The notes under the pieces are model-generated. The model was not told the origin of the DNA. It did not search any database and saw only the letters and a program-made list of their open reading frames with translations. Shown in pieces: positions 46,829-58,784 of a stretch of 64,000 nt of DNA. This stretch comes from Desmodus rotundus (lineage: Eukaryota; Chordata; Mammalia; Chiroptera; Phyllostomidae): contig NC_071392.1 in the NCBI RefSeq assembly GCF_022682495.2, positions 108,614,896 through 108,678,895 on the forward strand, given 5' to 3'. The translations under genes were made by a program, and so were the position numbers. Every line of letters begins with the position of its first letter. Position 1 is the stretch's first letter.

Positions 46829-47405
46829 GATACATACAGGCTATCTAGCATGTATGTAAGAGGAGTACCAGAAACCAAAAAGAGTAAATGAAACTGAGAT
46901 ACTATTTGAGGAGAGAGTGGTTTAAAAGTTTTCAGAACCGATGGAAGACATAATCCAAGAATTCAAGAAACACATACGATCTCAACTAGAAATTTAAAAA
47001 AATATTGTAGGCATGCCATAGTTATTTTGAAGAAAAGAAAGTACAAAGAGAAAAAATTAAATGAAGCAGAGAGAAACAAAAAAGAAATTACCTTCAAATG
47101 AGTACCATTTACATGGAGAGTTGACTTCTCAACAGCTACAATAAAAGCCAGAAAAAAAGTAAGATGATAAATGTTCAATGTGCCGAAAGTAACACTCATC
47201 CTAGAACTCCATACTCATAAAATGCCTTTCAAGAATGAAAAGCATTAAGACCTAGAAAAACAGAGACAGTTGAACATTAGCAGATGATGCCAATGGAAGT
47301 TATAAAATGAACCAAATAGAAAGTGAGAGTTACAAAGGGAAACAAGAATAAAGAAAATAATGTGTGTAAATAATAAGGAAAAATACTATATACAACAAAC
47401 AATAG
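46829..47405 (+). mobile_element. L1M ORF1-region remnant (3' piece)
   Basis: It continues the old L1: 'AGTACCAGAAACCAAAAAGA', 'CCAAGAATTCAAGAAACACA', 'ATTACCTTCAAATGAGTACC', 'GTTGACTTCTCAACAGCTAC', 'CCTTTCAAGAATGAAAAGCA'. These are late ORF1 segments in order, with many stops and indels. Confidence 0.75.
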
Positions 47406-49379
47406 TTGATTGTGGAGTCTCTCTCTTTTTCACCATCATTCTCTCTCTCTCTCTGCTTCTCCCAACAATCTGACGTTGCAGTTCACATTCTGTGTTGGAA
47501 TTGTTTACCACAGGGCTTTCTATTGTACTTCTTTAGGTCAGAGACATTTTTTAAAGTGTCTAATGAGGACATGCTACAATAATAATGTTTGTTAAAAAGA
47601 CAAATGGATGAACGAATAGAGAGCAAAGTTCTTCCCTGGTAATGTGCCAAGAACATCACAAAGAAATGAGCTTCAGAGGGAAGCGACAACTCTGAGTAAC
47701 TGAGTCTCTGAATCATCACTTAGGGCACTCTGGCCTTTCCAAATTCCAACATAGACATGATATCTCTGATTTGTGATTCTTACAAAGAAGTCTTCTAGAG
47801 TAAGAAGACTTACTCTTCCTGAGAGCCCAGGCTAGCTTCCGGGTTTGATCAAGTTACCTAAACTCTCTAATCTTCATTGTATTTATCTTTGCCCCATTTT
47901 ACATCATGGTTAGTGTGCAGAAAACCACATTTGGATTCTTTTCATCGACTTCCCTGAAATGTTATGAACTCTTTGGCAATGTCCTCTAAAATAGTTTCTC
48001 TGCCTTTATTTATTTATTTTTATTGTTATTTCCTTTCCAACAGTTTGGGTACTTCCTCAGGAACACACTCAAGTCTCCAATTTGCATCCTGTGTCTCTGT
48101 CTCTCCCTTTGTGCATCTGCATTCTGAGACAACTTCTCACATTGCACTTCATGTTCATATCTTAAGTTCAAGTTCTGTTGGTTCTGTTCTTCACTGACCA
48201 GAATGCAGGCTTCATTGTCATATTCTTATATCCAATTAAATACTTGAAAAATATTGTTCAGTTTCCTCATCCCCGAACGAGAGGAAATCGATGAAGATCT
48301 GGTGGTTGTCAACAAATAGGAGATATAATCCCCATTTTTAGAAAAACTCTTTTGGCTCTTGCAGTAGAGTAGTTTATTGTTCGGTTTCCCCACCTTCTTT
48401 CATGGGAGGAGTATACTTTCCCGGCCCAGAGGGCAAGTTAATTGCACATCCAGACAGATTCCTAATGTCTATTCAGCATTCATATAACTGTGTACTGCTG
48501 CACAGAGGTGGCTTCTTCAGCGCCAGCTAATACTGAAAGAGATAAATACTTGACAACCAACTACTGCTACTATGCACGGCTACCCCGCGTTCTCCTGTCT
48601 GTGGTCCTGCCACATCGGTGCACTTCTGCAGGGCATCATTGCAGTGTGGGCCAAAAGCTCCCCTTTCCTATTCTCCTGTTGTTTTCTGGATGTTGAAGCC
48701 TTTAAAAATAGAGATACTCTGTTTGCCTCGAAAAGGTAGCATTCATGAATTAGAAAGGAATTTCTCAATTATTTATTTGATGCAGATTTTTCTGAGTAAA
48801 TTTTCTCTGTTTCCAATAGGAAACTGAGAGTCCATTCCTTTTGGAGTTTCTCATCCTAGGCCCGTTTGAATTATAGGTGTCTGAATTTCTCCTATAGGAA
48901 TTTTGGTCATGATACCAACTTTCCTTTTTTTCATTCGTGTTTTATGTGGTGAATTGAAGAGTTGAGTTGTTCTCCCACCCAGGTTGCCTTCTTAATGCCC
49001 AAATATTCATCGAATATTTGTATCTCTCAATATAAGGTATTTGGCAATTGTTTGGGGAAAAAACTGAAGTTTACATTAAAAAAAAAGTAATGGAACCTTT
49101 TTTTAAAAAAAAAAAAAAGAGCTTCTAGTCGGATGCCATTTTAAATTGAAGAAGATGCCCACATGTCTAACTAGTAAAATATGTCTCTTAAAGGTTCCAT
49201 ATTTTAGACTTTGCACTGAGTCAAAGATCCTCTTTTCCTTGTTATTATAAACTACTGACTTCTAGCTTTATTTATGATAATATGGATTTTAAGGAATAAA
49301 ACTTGGATTAAGGACAGGATTTTGGAAGCTGTAGACCACATGTGTCCCCAAGGAATCAGCCCAGGTTCTGAAATAAGCT
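47406..49379. other. Mostly single-copy stretch
   Basis: It includes a possible MIR remnant at 47815-47905 ('TTGATCAAGTTACCTAAACT' and 'CTCTAATCTTCATTGTATTT'), a TTTA run near 48006, and an A/T-run region at 49076-49120. No gene is supported. Confidence 0.4.
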
Positions 49380-49715
49380 TTTTCCAATGTTTTATTGTGA
49401 AAAACTTCAAATACGCAGCAAAGTTGAAATTAACAGCTGTCTGTGTTCCATCTGCCGTATGCCTACCACGAATTAACGAAAAAGTTACTTTCACCATTAA
49501 CTTTTTACTACACTTCCCTTATCACATGTCTACCTCTCTGTCTACCTATTAATTAATCACAGTTTGAAAGCATTTCAAAGTAGATTAGGGACACTGGTAC
49601 ACTTCCTCCTAAATGCTTTTGCATGCACATTTTTAGGAGGAGTTCGTTACTTGTTTGCCATTCTTTTTCTCCTTTATGTAAAATTTACATGTAATGGAAC
49701 ATGGAACTGTTAATG
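49380..49715 (-). mobile_element. L1M-type 3' fragment, minus strand
   Basis: 'CCAATGTTTTATTGTGAAAA', 'ATACGCAGCAAAGTTGAAAT', 'TTATCACATGTCTACCTCTC', 'AAAGCATTTCAAAGTAGATT' and 'GTAAAATTTACATGTAATGG' are in the order of an old L1M 3' region read antisense. Confidence 0.7.
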
Positions 49716-51254
49716 CAATCTACATCACTGACTTGGCAAATGCATATGAAGAAGTACTCTCTTGCCCTTTTTTGAGAGAACAGGTTTAGGACAAAACAAT
49801 CTGATCAAAATGGAACAGGAGCAATTTCCATCACAATGCTTCCAAGGCTAACTCAGTTTCCTCCCTACCTTTGTGCTAGCAGAAAGGGAGATCTTTCCAC
49901 CCAGCCGTTTCTTAGATTTTGCACTTTTGGCATAGAATTTAGTATTCAGGAGCGTGAAGGATAAAGAGCCAAATGGAGACAGAAAAAGCCATGTCATCAT
50001 TAAAAATAAACAGAGACACAAATATGTCAGAGGGCAGAGGCAGGCACTTCATTGTGCAAGTGATTTATGGGGGAAGCTAATTTTAAACAAGCTGTGTGGT
50101 GCCTTGCAGCCAAGCAAACAGGCAGAGCTGCTGATTCCTCAAGGAGTAATCTCATTTTCTCTGTGGAGTAAAAGGCAATCAGTGGCTGTTTACTGTCTAA
50201 GGAAACCCTGGATGGGTTCCTGAAAGCAGATCCTGTTAAATGCCAGGGAGTTAGGAGGATCGCAGTTGCGAGACAGTGGCCTCTACGAGTCAAACCCATC
50301 AAAACAAAACATGACACATTAACAAAGAATAAAGCAGGGGGCTTCCCTCTGTTGATCCCATGCTGCAGAGTTCTTTTTCTTAACATGGCACTTGGACGTG
50401 AGAGAGATGGACTCGTCCCCCAGGAAATCGGTGCACGGTGGCCCCGCCTGGTTGTCCGTGTCTGGTTTGTCATGGGGATCAGGCAGGGATTGAGAGTTGT
50501 GCCAGTGGGGAGCCAGCCAGGTAGCAGGGAAAGTGGCAACAGGGGAGGCATGAGGGTAGCCTCTCACGTGGAGGGGACACTGCCACACTACCCAATCTGG
50601 CCAGTTCAAGATTAGTAGACTCTATCTTTAGCTCGGAGGCCTTAGGCTAGTCGTAGTTTTCTCTGCCTTCAAGTTTGAGACTTTTCGGGATGCTAATGCT
50701 GAAAACTCTGTAGCTGAATAGTCTAGTCTTATGGAAAGTCCTAAAAAACAGAGGTAGGGCAATGTATGTGGGGTGGTGGTGGAGGTTAATGAAAATTTAA
50801 TATGGACCCTCAATATATAGTGGTTCAAAAGCCACCTGAAAGGTACAAAAAAAATTGAGGGAGTATAGTACAGAGAGAATTTCTTTGGGAAAATGTATTG
50901 GAGAAATTTCCTTCTGCCGTTCCAAGGAGGAGAAGAAGGGGATGGAGTTCCCTTGCCCCAAGTCTGGGGAGAGAGGTTGGAAAGACCCAGTTAGTACGCT
51001 AGGCTGTTTACCCTGGATGCAGTGGACAGGGGTGATATTTCAGAGGGCTCTAACAACCAGTGAGGCGTGCGTGCTGACAAATGAGAACTGAGATCAGCCG
51101 TGCAGTGGAGTCGGTTCCTGCCGGGTCTTGCTCTGCCAAGTATTAACTCCCAGGTTCCTAAAGAATGGGAGGTCTGGGGGTCCCGCTGAGAGAGCTGGGA
51201 AAGCAAGGGCATCAGCAGAAGGTCTTGGGGCAGCTCAGAGCAGAAGCAATTTAC
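49716..51254. other. GC-richer single-copy stretch
   Basis: No repeat is recognised. A 174-codon minus-strand open frame at 50027-50551 has no recognisable domain and is compatible with chance. The part 49925-50230 has the look of conserved non-coding DNA, but there is no proof. Confidence 0.4.
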
Positions 51255-51328
51255 CTGTTGCTATGGAAGCACATCGACACATGCACAGGCAGTGTGGCTG
51301 ACTGGCGCACACCAGCTGCCGAGCAGAC
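51255..51328 (-). other. Possible short exon on the minus strand
   Basis: Read on the minus strand, a good acceptor (CCCCTACCCTCTCTGCATTCAG) precedes 74 nt that end at a plausible donor (CAACAG|GTAAAT). Two of three frames are open, but at 74 nt that is not informative. No partner exon was found. It could be a non-coding exon or chance. Confidence 0.25.
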
Positions 51329-51783
51329 CTGAATGCAGAGAGGGTAGGGGCTGCGGTTAGGGAGCACCTGCACCGCTGGGGAGCGCAGGTGAAGGTGTTT
51401 CCCACAGAGGAGATGTCAGTCGTGAGGGCAGGAGAAAGAGAACTGGACTTTATCTCATTAAAGGGACCTTGCCCAAGAAGGCTGCTTGGAAGGGAGCTAG
51501 GACATTGGCAAAGAGAGTAAGTGGTAGAGGGGACACTCGAAAACCAATGGTATTTTTTGTGCGGCAGCCGCTGTTGGCAGACTCTCTCTATGGGTGGCCA
51601 TGAGTGTTTTCAAGTGCGTACATGAGATTCATGGAATTTCAAAGGAAGCCAATTACATCTAAGTAGAGTTATCCAAATAATGTAGAAGTGTTAAACCATT
51701 CAATGACCAGATCTAGCATCAGCTCTAAAAATTACTCTGATATTCTTAATTTTGAAGCAACGATAAGTGTAAAAAACATTCTG

Positions 51784-51817
51784 AAATATCTTCCCAATCC
51801 AAATATCTTCCCAATCC
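51784..51817. repeat. Perfect 17-bp tandem duplication
   Basis: AAATATCTTCCCAATCC occurs twice without a gap (51784-51800 and 51801-51817). The exact identity suggests a recent slippage event. Confidence 0.95.
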
Positions 51818-52095
51818 ACATAATGGGTAGGGAGCTGGCTACGATTTTTACTGGTGACAGTGTCAAATACTGCCAATAAAATCACATTGGAAATGGAAGG
51901 AAATGCTACATTTCAATTAGATCGCACATTTACAATTGATGGGCATGGCAAATTTCAGTTAGAGACTACTGTAAATAAATAAACAGCTTTTCTTCCTGTT
52001 CGAATTGAAGGACCCCAGGTAAGTAACCCTGGGCTAAAGGGCTCCTTTAGAGGGCCCTCTGGAGAGTACATCATCTGAATGAAGGAGTCACAGGT

Positions 52096-52128
52096 AAAAA
52101 AAAAAAAAGAAAAAGAAAAAAGAAAAAC
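52096..52128. repeat. A-rich microsatellite
   Basis: Poly-A interrupted by single G residues, preceding 'ACCCAAAACATCCC'. No attached element body is recognised. Confidence 0.8.
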
Positions 52129-52284
52129 CCAAAACATCCCTGAAGAGAAAGTTAATTTTAAACATCTATCATGGCTAGAAGAAACCAAATACGTACGGGT
52201 GCTCTTTGACTAAGGCATCTTTGAGCCTCTCACTTCCCTCCCCTTCCTTTCACTGTCCTAACCACAAGGCTCAGAAGTAGCATT

Positions 52285-52890
52285 CTGCTTGTGGGAATGC
52301 AAACTGGTGCAGCCACGATGGAAAACAGTATGGATGCTCTTCCAAAAATTAAGAGTAGTGCCACCATATGTGACCCAGCAATCCCGCTTCTGGGTATCTA
52401 CCCGAAAACTTTGAAAATGCTTGTGCGTAAATATATGTATCCCTACGTTCAGTGCAGCGTTATTCACAATCTCCAACACCTGGAAAAGCTAAGTGTCCTC
52501 TGACAGATGATTGGATAAAGAAGATGTGGGACATGTACACTCAGCCATAAGAAAGATGCAATACTGCTATTTGTGAGAACAGGGATGGGTCTCGAGAGTA
52601 TCATGCTAAGTGATACGTCAGATGGACAAGAACAAGAGCCAAGTGATTGCACTCATATGTGGCATAGAAAACAAAGAGCCACACATGAACAACCAAACTC
52701 ATAAATACAACGGAGGAGAAGTGAGGTGGGAGGAGGAAGAACAGGGTAAAGGCGACGGAAGGAGCCTTTTCTTCGGGTGGTGAGCAAACAATGGAGCCTC
52801 AGACACAGGTGTTGTTTATACAGTTGTGCCCCAGAAACTTATACAATGTTATTAACCAACGTTGCCCCGGTACACTTAATTTTACAAAAT
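52285..52890 (+). mobile_element. Old LINE-1, end of ORF2 plus 3' UTR
   Basis: The last part of ORF2 is readable in order: 'GTGGGAATGCAAACTGGTGC', 'GACCCAGCAATCCCGCTTCT', 'GGATAAAGAAGATGTGGGAC', 'GAGAGTATCATGCTAAGTGA', 'CACTCATATGTGGCATAGAA'. A 3' UTR ending around 'TTAACCAACGTTGCCCCGGT' follows. Stops and indels break the frame. It is older than the copy at 56279-58480 and belongs to a different subfamily, judged by its UTR. Confidence 0.85.
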
Positions 52891-53364
52891 ACCGAACCAG
52901 GGAGTGGTGGTTGATGGAGGGGCAGGCAGAGTAAAGAAGTAAGAAGCCCCTCTTCCCTGACAGGGGGCTTCCAGAACTGCTGCAGCATCAAACAAGGCGA
53001 GAGGCTTTACCTTGGAGTGAAGTTCAGAGAGTCAATTAACTGCACTGGCCTGGGCATCCTCGTCTCTGAACAGAGACTGCTTTAGGTGGTTACAATCTCC
53101 TGAGTTCCTTTTCTAATCTCAGAGGGAACAGGGAAGCTGTGTGGGCTGCTGGGAGTTCGAGGTTGTGGAAAAGTCTGGCCCCACTGAGCAGGTTTGAAAG
53201 GACAACTGCGGGGGAAAATTAAGTTGCTTTATGATTACACCCTTTGAGTTCTGCTAATTCAGTTCAGTACACATTGATAATGGCATGTGGTGCGTGTGTG
53301 TACGTGTGAAAAAAAAAAGTTTCTCTGTCTGAAAAATAATATGCTATGTAGTATGGAACTAAGC
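52891..53364. other. Single-copy stretch with no recognised gene
   Basis: No gene or repeat could be supported. Confidence 0.5.
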
Positions 53365-53600
53365 TGCCTGTGTAACAGCCCTGGTGGACCACTTACTGTA
53401 TAATCGGGAGTAAGTTCCTTAACCAGTCTGTGCCCCGGTTTCCTCACTTATAACCAAAAACTGGGGCTATTTATGTGTATAGCATAGATAGCACATAAAG
53501 ACGAAAAAAGGGCTAAATGTGTTAATACACACAAAATGTTGAGAATAGTGCCTGGAGCATCACAAATATTAGCTCTTGTTGTTATTATTAATTAAGGTTT
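53365..53600 (+). mobile_element. MIR SINE
   Basis: 'GGACCACTTACTGTATAATC', 'CAGTCTGTGCCCCGGTTTCC', 'GAGAATAGTGCCTGGAGCAT' and 'CACAAATATTAGCTCTTGTT' give the whole MIR core and 3' order. Confidence 0.85.
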
Positions 53601-54064
53601 CTTACTCATCCCATTGACACTCTCAGTTGTCCCTAAGGAACCTCAGTGAACCTCAGACATCCCAAAACTAAAGGTGGAATCTACGGTTTCTGAGTACCTG
53701 TGTCTGCCTCCTAGACGTTGGGTATGGGGCTGATTCTACACTTCCGGCTCCAGCCAAAGAAGTGTCCCAACCGTCTGGGTAATTAGTGTCCCTAGTACTT
53801 CCCAAGGGTCAAGATCTGACCAGCTCCTTCCAGGCAGCTGCCCAGATCACAGCGGGGGGATTCCGTCTGTTGCACCATCTTGACAAAAAAGCTTCCATGA
53901 ACCCTCTATGACTTTCAGAAGCCTTTATGTGAAAGTAGTTGTTAAACATCACCGGTAGCTAAGGGCCTTTTCAGTTGCTAAGGGAGGTGTTATGCTTACA
54001 TTTCAGCAACGGCAAACAAAACAGCTGGTGGGTGTACCGCACCTGATGTGTGTGAATGTTCCTG
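53601..54064. other. Single-copy stretch with no recognised gene
   Basis: No gene or repeat could be supported. Confidence 0.5.
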
Positions 54065-54265
54065 GCAGTTGTGTTATTGAAAGATTGTTGGGCTGGGGTC
54101 AAGCAATCCTGGACTTAAAATACCATTTATCACTCACCAGCTGGGTGAAATTCAGTACATTTCTCCACATTTCTGAAAGTCAGTTTCCTTTCTAATACAA
54201 CAGGGACAACAGATAGCGTCTTTGTACAGTTGGTGTGAGAATTGCACACCATGAGGCTCGGGTGT
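54065..54265 (+). mobile_element. MIR SINE
   Basis: 'TTGGGCTGGGGTCAAGCAAT' (head side), 'CTCACCAGCTGGGTGAAATT', 'GTCAGTTTCCTTTCTAATAC' and 'CAGTTGGTGTGAGAATTGCA' are in MIR order. Confidence 0.75.
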
Positions 54266-54944
54266 TCGGTTGTGTTGACACATCCCCCTGACCCTGTATA
54301 TGAGATAAATGCTATTCAGACATCAGCTGCAGCTCTCCATTGCACTGGAGATGAAAGCAAACAAGGCTCAACCTTTCTCCTTCCAACCTGATGGGGTGAA
54401 TAGTCCCTGGAAGCCCTAGCACTCAACAGTACTTTTTGTGAATTCCCCATGAGGGCAGCAATGGAGACTCATGTTCCTGTGGCTGGCCCAGCAACCCAGG
54501 CTCTGGCTCCTAAGCCTGTTATCATTATATCCCATCACTCTGTCCAGTGGAAATGCTCAACCCCCTTGCTAGTTTTCACAAACAACCGAAATAGAACCAT
54601 TAGCAACTCATGTGCTGCATTAATGTGTTACATAGATCACTTTGAAAATTCAGGAGCCAGGATGGATTAGAAGCTCACTTCCTGGCAGCACACTGACCCG
54701 ACATTCTTAAAACCCTGTCACCACGCTGTCACCATGCAGTGTCCCAGGCCTGCTCACACAGTCATATGCTCTCCATTTTGATGGACCACTTCCCCCTGTT
54801 ACCTCCTCTCTTTTTTCTTCACACCACTTGCCCTTGCAGCTCACTCCCAGCCATAGAAATAACATTATTTCCCTCTTCCTCCTGCAGATCAGCTTCCCAC
54901 AGCCTTTGATATCCTGATGCCTGCTAATATCCATTTAGGTATGG
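54266..54944. other. Single-copy stretch with no recognised gene
   Basis: No gene or repeat could be supported. Confidence 0.5.
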
Positions 54945-55473
54945 ATGAGCAATAAACCACAACAAAACTGAGTGACTTAAATAGACTAGTGAGCAACAGT
55001 GTTTCTTTTTATCAGCTAGATGTTTCTAGTAATCTAGGCTAAGGTCCACTGATCTTGGTTAGCTTTGCTCTGGCATTTGCAGTCAGCTTGTTGGTCAGCC
55101 AGGGGTTGCTTGATCTGGAATAGCCTCAGTTGGATGGGTTACTGAATGGTGGCTGTGGAAAAGCAGGTGGCTGGGCCATGGGTCTGATGTTATCAGGATG
55201 CCAGCCTGGGCTGATTCAAATGGCAGAGAAGGATTTCAAGAGAGTGAGAGCAAATGTGTAAAGTCTCTCGAGACCTAGCCCCACGACTGACAGAATGTCA
55301 CTTACACCGCATCCTATTGCCTGAAACAAATCACAAGATCATCTGGATTGAGTAGTGGACAAATAGACTCCACCACTTAATGGGAGGAGCTGCAAAGTCA
55401 CATTGCAAGGGGAGTGGACACAGGGAGGGGAAACATTTGTACATTTGTATTATATTTGCAACCTGCCTACCAC
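54945..55473 (+). mobile_element. Old ERVL-like LTR, near full length
   Basis: It begins near 'GAGCAATAAACCACAACAAA' and 'CTGAGTGACTTAAATAGACT'. It passes through a 'GTCAGCCAGGGGTTGCTTGA' region and ends with 'TAATGGGAGGAGCTGCAAAG', 'TCACATTGCAAGGGGAGTGG' and 'GCAACCTGCCTACCACA'. It is the same family as 31800-32225 and 62303-62800, with no internal viral genes beside it, so it is a solo LTR if the LTR call is right. Confidence 0.65.
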
Positions 55474-56267
55474 ACTCTGTCTCATCCACCCTAAGGGGCT
55501 CTTGAAGATGTTTGCACAAGGACGACAACTTATGGTACTAACTATTAATATACTAAAAACATTATTTTACCACATTGGAAAAAAATAACTCAGCTTCCTA
55601 TGAGAAAGACAATTACACAGGTCACTTGGCTTGTTTCCAGATAAGAGAAAGCTAAGTCTTATGACCTACTCCATCCCAAACCTTGAGAAGTTTGTCTGGA
55701 TTGAGAAAGTACATCAAGACTTTAAGAGTAAGTAAGAGTAAGTGATTCTGTGTAACTGTGAACTGTGTGTAGTCCCTAAGGATGATCCATGAGGCACAAA
55801 ACAAGGGTTTATGGGTTGGAAGAATGACATAAAAGCACTTTGTAAAATTGAAAAGAACTGGAATATTGTCCTCTTCCTCCTACTTTGCCTCCTTGTTTAA
55901 AGCTTATGTCAGAGTAGTTGTTATGGACTCGCAACTAATAAGGTGCCAATTAGAACACCAGGATCTATTGTTTTAAAATTTGGCTGCTAATATCACATAT
56001 TTATTGTTTGATAACTGAATTCAAGTATTTCATAAAAGAAAGTTATTTGAAGTATGATTACAAATTAGTAAAACCAGTTTCATAAGCCGTAATAAATTGC
56101 CTTAGTACATTTCATGTAAACTATTAAAAAAAACTTTTGTTAAGACAAAGATATACCCTTTGGCCTAAAATAAATTTAAAGTGGATATAAGCAAATTGGC
56201 CCTCTTGTAGATAAAAATAGCAAACTTATCAAGAAACAATTTGGTTATTAAATTATTCAGCTAAAAA
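55474..56267. other. Single-copy stretch with no recognised gene
   Basis: AT-rich toward the right. No gene or repeat could be supported. Confidence 0.5.
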
Positions 56268-58491
56268 CTGGCATAGTACTCCTCAACATAATAAAGGCCA
56301 TGCATGAGAGACCTACAGCCAACATCATACTCAACTGACAAAAACTTAGAGCTTTCCCACTAACATCAGGAACAAGGCAAGGATGCCCACTCTCACCACT
56401 CCTATTCAACATAGGATTGGAAGTCCTAGCCACAGCAATCAGATGAGAAAAAGCAATAAAAGGCATCCAGATTGGAAAGGAGGAAACGAACCAGATGACA
56501 TGATAGTGTACATGGAAAATCCTATAGACTCCACCAAAAAACTACTCGACCTAATAAATGAATTTAGCAAAAGAGCCGGATACAAAGTCAATACTCAGAA
56601 ATCAAAGGCATTCTTGTACACCAACAATGAAACATCAGAAACAGAAGTCAGGAAAAAAATCCCATTTGATATAGCAACAAGAAAAACAAAGTACCTAGGA
56701 AAAAACCTAACCAAGGAGATAAAAGATCTGTTCTCAGAAAACTACACAACACTGAAGAAAGAAATTAAGGAAGACACAAACAAATGGAAGCATGTAGCAT
56801 GCTCATGGATTGGAATAATTAGCATCATCAAAATGGCCATACTACCCAAAGCAATTTATAGATTCAACACAATCCTTATTAAAGTATCAATGGCATATTT
56901 CACAGATATAAAACAAACATTTCAGAAATTCATATGGGACCATAAACAACCCCGAATAGCTGCAACAATTTTGAGAAAGAAGAACAAAGCAGGAGGGATC
57001 ACAATACCGGATATCAAATTGTATTACAAGGCCACTGTAATCAAAACAGCCTGGTACTCGCACAAAAACAGGCACATAGATCAATGGAACAGAACAGAGA
57101 GCCCAGAAATAAACCCAAGTCTCTATGGTAAATTAATATTTGACAAAGGAGGCAGGAGCATAAAATGGAGCAAAAATAGCCTCTTCAACAGATGGTGTTG
57201 GGAGATCTGGACAGCTACGTGCAAAAAAATGAAACTCGATCACCAACTTACACCATACACGAAAATAAATTCAAGGTGGATAAAAGACTTAAATGTAAGT
57301 CACAACACCATGAAAGTCCTAGAGGAAAACATTGGCAGGAAAATCTCAGACATTCCACGCAGCAACATCCTCACAGATATGTCCCCTAAAGCAAGGGACA
57401 TAAAGGAAAGAATAAACAAATGGGACCTCATCAAAATAAAAAGCTTCTGCATGGCTAAAGAAAACAGCATTAAAATGAAAAGAAAACCAACAGTATGGGA
57501 AAACATATTTGCCAATGATACCTCAGACAAGGGCCTGATCTCCAAAATATATAAAGAACTCACATGACTCCACTCCAGGAAGACAAACAACCCAATTAAA
57601 AAATGGGCAAAGGACTTGAACAGACACTTCTCCAAGGAAGACATACAGAGGGCCCAGAGACATATGAAAAAATGCTCAGCATCACTAACCATCAGAGAGA
57701 TGCAAATTAAAACCACAATGAGGTACCACCTCACACCAGTCAGAGTGACCAACATAAACAAATCAACAAACAAATGTTGGAGAGGATGCAGAGAAAAGGG
57801 AACCCTAGTGCACTGTTGGTGGGAATGCAGACTGGTGTGGCCACTGTGGAAAACAGTATGGAATTTCCTCAGAAAACTAAAAATGGAACTGCCCTTTGAC
57901 CCAGCAATTCTGCTGCTGGGATTATACCCTGAGAACCCTGAAGCACCAATCCAAAAGAACCTATGCACCCCAATGTTCATAGCAGCACAATTTACAATAG
58001 ACAAGTACTAGAAGCAACCTAAGTGCCCATCAGCAAACGAGTGGATCCAAAAACTATGGTCCATTTACACAATGGAATTCTACGCAGCAGAGAGAAAGAA
58101 GGAGCTTATACCCTTTGCCACAGCATGGATGGAACTGGAGAGCATTATGCTAAGTGAAATAAGCCAGGTGGTGAGGGACAAGTACCATATGATCTTACCT
58201 TTAACTGGAACATAATCAACAGAAGAAAAAGTAAACAAAATATAACCAGAGACATTGAAGTTAAGAACAATCTAACAATAGCCAGAGGGGAGGGGGGAAG
58301 GGATAGTGGGGAGAAGGGTTTTCAGGAACTACTATAAAGGACACATGGACAAAAACAAGGGGGAGGGTGGAAGCAGGGGAGGGAGGTGGGTTTGGCTGGG
58401 GTGGGGTAAAGGGATGGGGAGAAAAGGCAGACAACTGTAATTGAACAACAATAAAATAATTTAAAAATTGAAAAAAAAGCCTGGCATAGTA
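56268..58491 (+). mobile_element. Young bat LINE-1, 2.2 kb, 5'-truncated, with target-site duplication
   Basis: The element proper is 56279-58480. It starts inside the RT domain of ORF2 and runs to the ORF2 stop at 58213-58215. The bat L1 3' UTR follows (G-rich block at about 58285-58425) and then an A-rich tail. CTGGCATAGTA occurs immediately before (56268-56278) and after (58481-58491) it as an exact 11-bp target-site duplication. The insertion site is preceded by CTAAAAA, which suits an L1 endonuclease nick at a TTTT/A-type site on the other strand. Promoter, ORF1, endonuclease and the first RT motifs are absent, so it was dead on arrival. Confidence 0.97.
56279..58215 (+). pseudogene. LINE-1 ORF2 C-terminal pseudogene (partial RT and Cys-rich domain)
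   Basis: ORF2p is the L1 endonuclease/reverse transcriptase acting in target-primed reverse transcription. This copy holds only the back part of the RT domain onward. In the first ~200 nt the correct frame is that of TGC at 56384 (CPLSPLLFN block), with an in-frame stop at AGATGAG (TGA). A small deletion just before 56493 removes the residues ahead of the catalytic DD pair and shifts the frame, so the motif reads PDD instead of the usual [F/Y]ADD (DD at 56494-56499). From there 56491-57564 is open. A TGA at 57565-57567 is most simply a CpG-decayed CGA. The frame then continues to a TAG at 58009-58011 (probably a former TGG), and after it to TAA at 58213-58215. The C-terminal Cx3Cx7Hx4C motif survives (C at 57775 and 57787, H at 57811, C at 57826). 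Long minus-strand frames here are antisense. Confidence 0.95.
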
Positions 58492-58784
58492 ATTCAAATT
58501 CTGATTATATATAGGAAATATAAATATGTAAATAAGCTATATGCATACAGATACCTGAAAAATAAATTTGTTAGTATAAAAAAGTATACCACAACACAAT
58601 TTAAATCACATTTTGTGATGATTTTACTGTATAACTTTTATTAGACAGAATAAATTACACAGAATTAAGGATATACCATAAATTTTGAGACATCTATTCA
58701 TGCCTGTAATGTGCCTAACATTTTTCCATGATAAAAAAGGGGTTCCCTAAATACAGAAAGAAATCTGGTCATATATTTTTTTGT
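58492..58784. other. AT-rich sequence with no recognised feature
   Basis: Nothing could be supported here. Confidence 0.5.

Noticed and set aside
50027..50551. 174-codon open frame on the minus strand
   Set aside because: No recognisable domain, no splice or start context, and one or two frames this long are expected by chance in 64 kb.
52000..52025. CCCCAG|GTAAGT donor-like site
   Set aside because: No upstream acceptor leaves an open frame, so an exon cannot be defined.
57300..58004. 234-codon minus-strand open frame
   Set aside because: It is the antisense of LINE-1 ORF2, whose sense frame explains the codon pattern.
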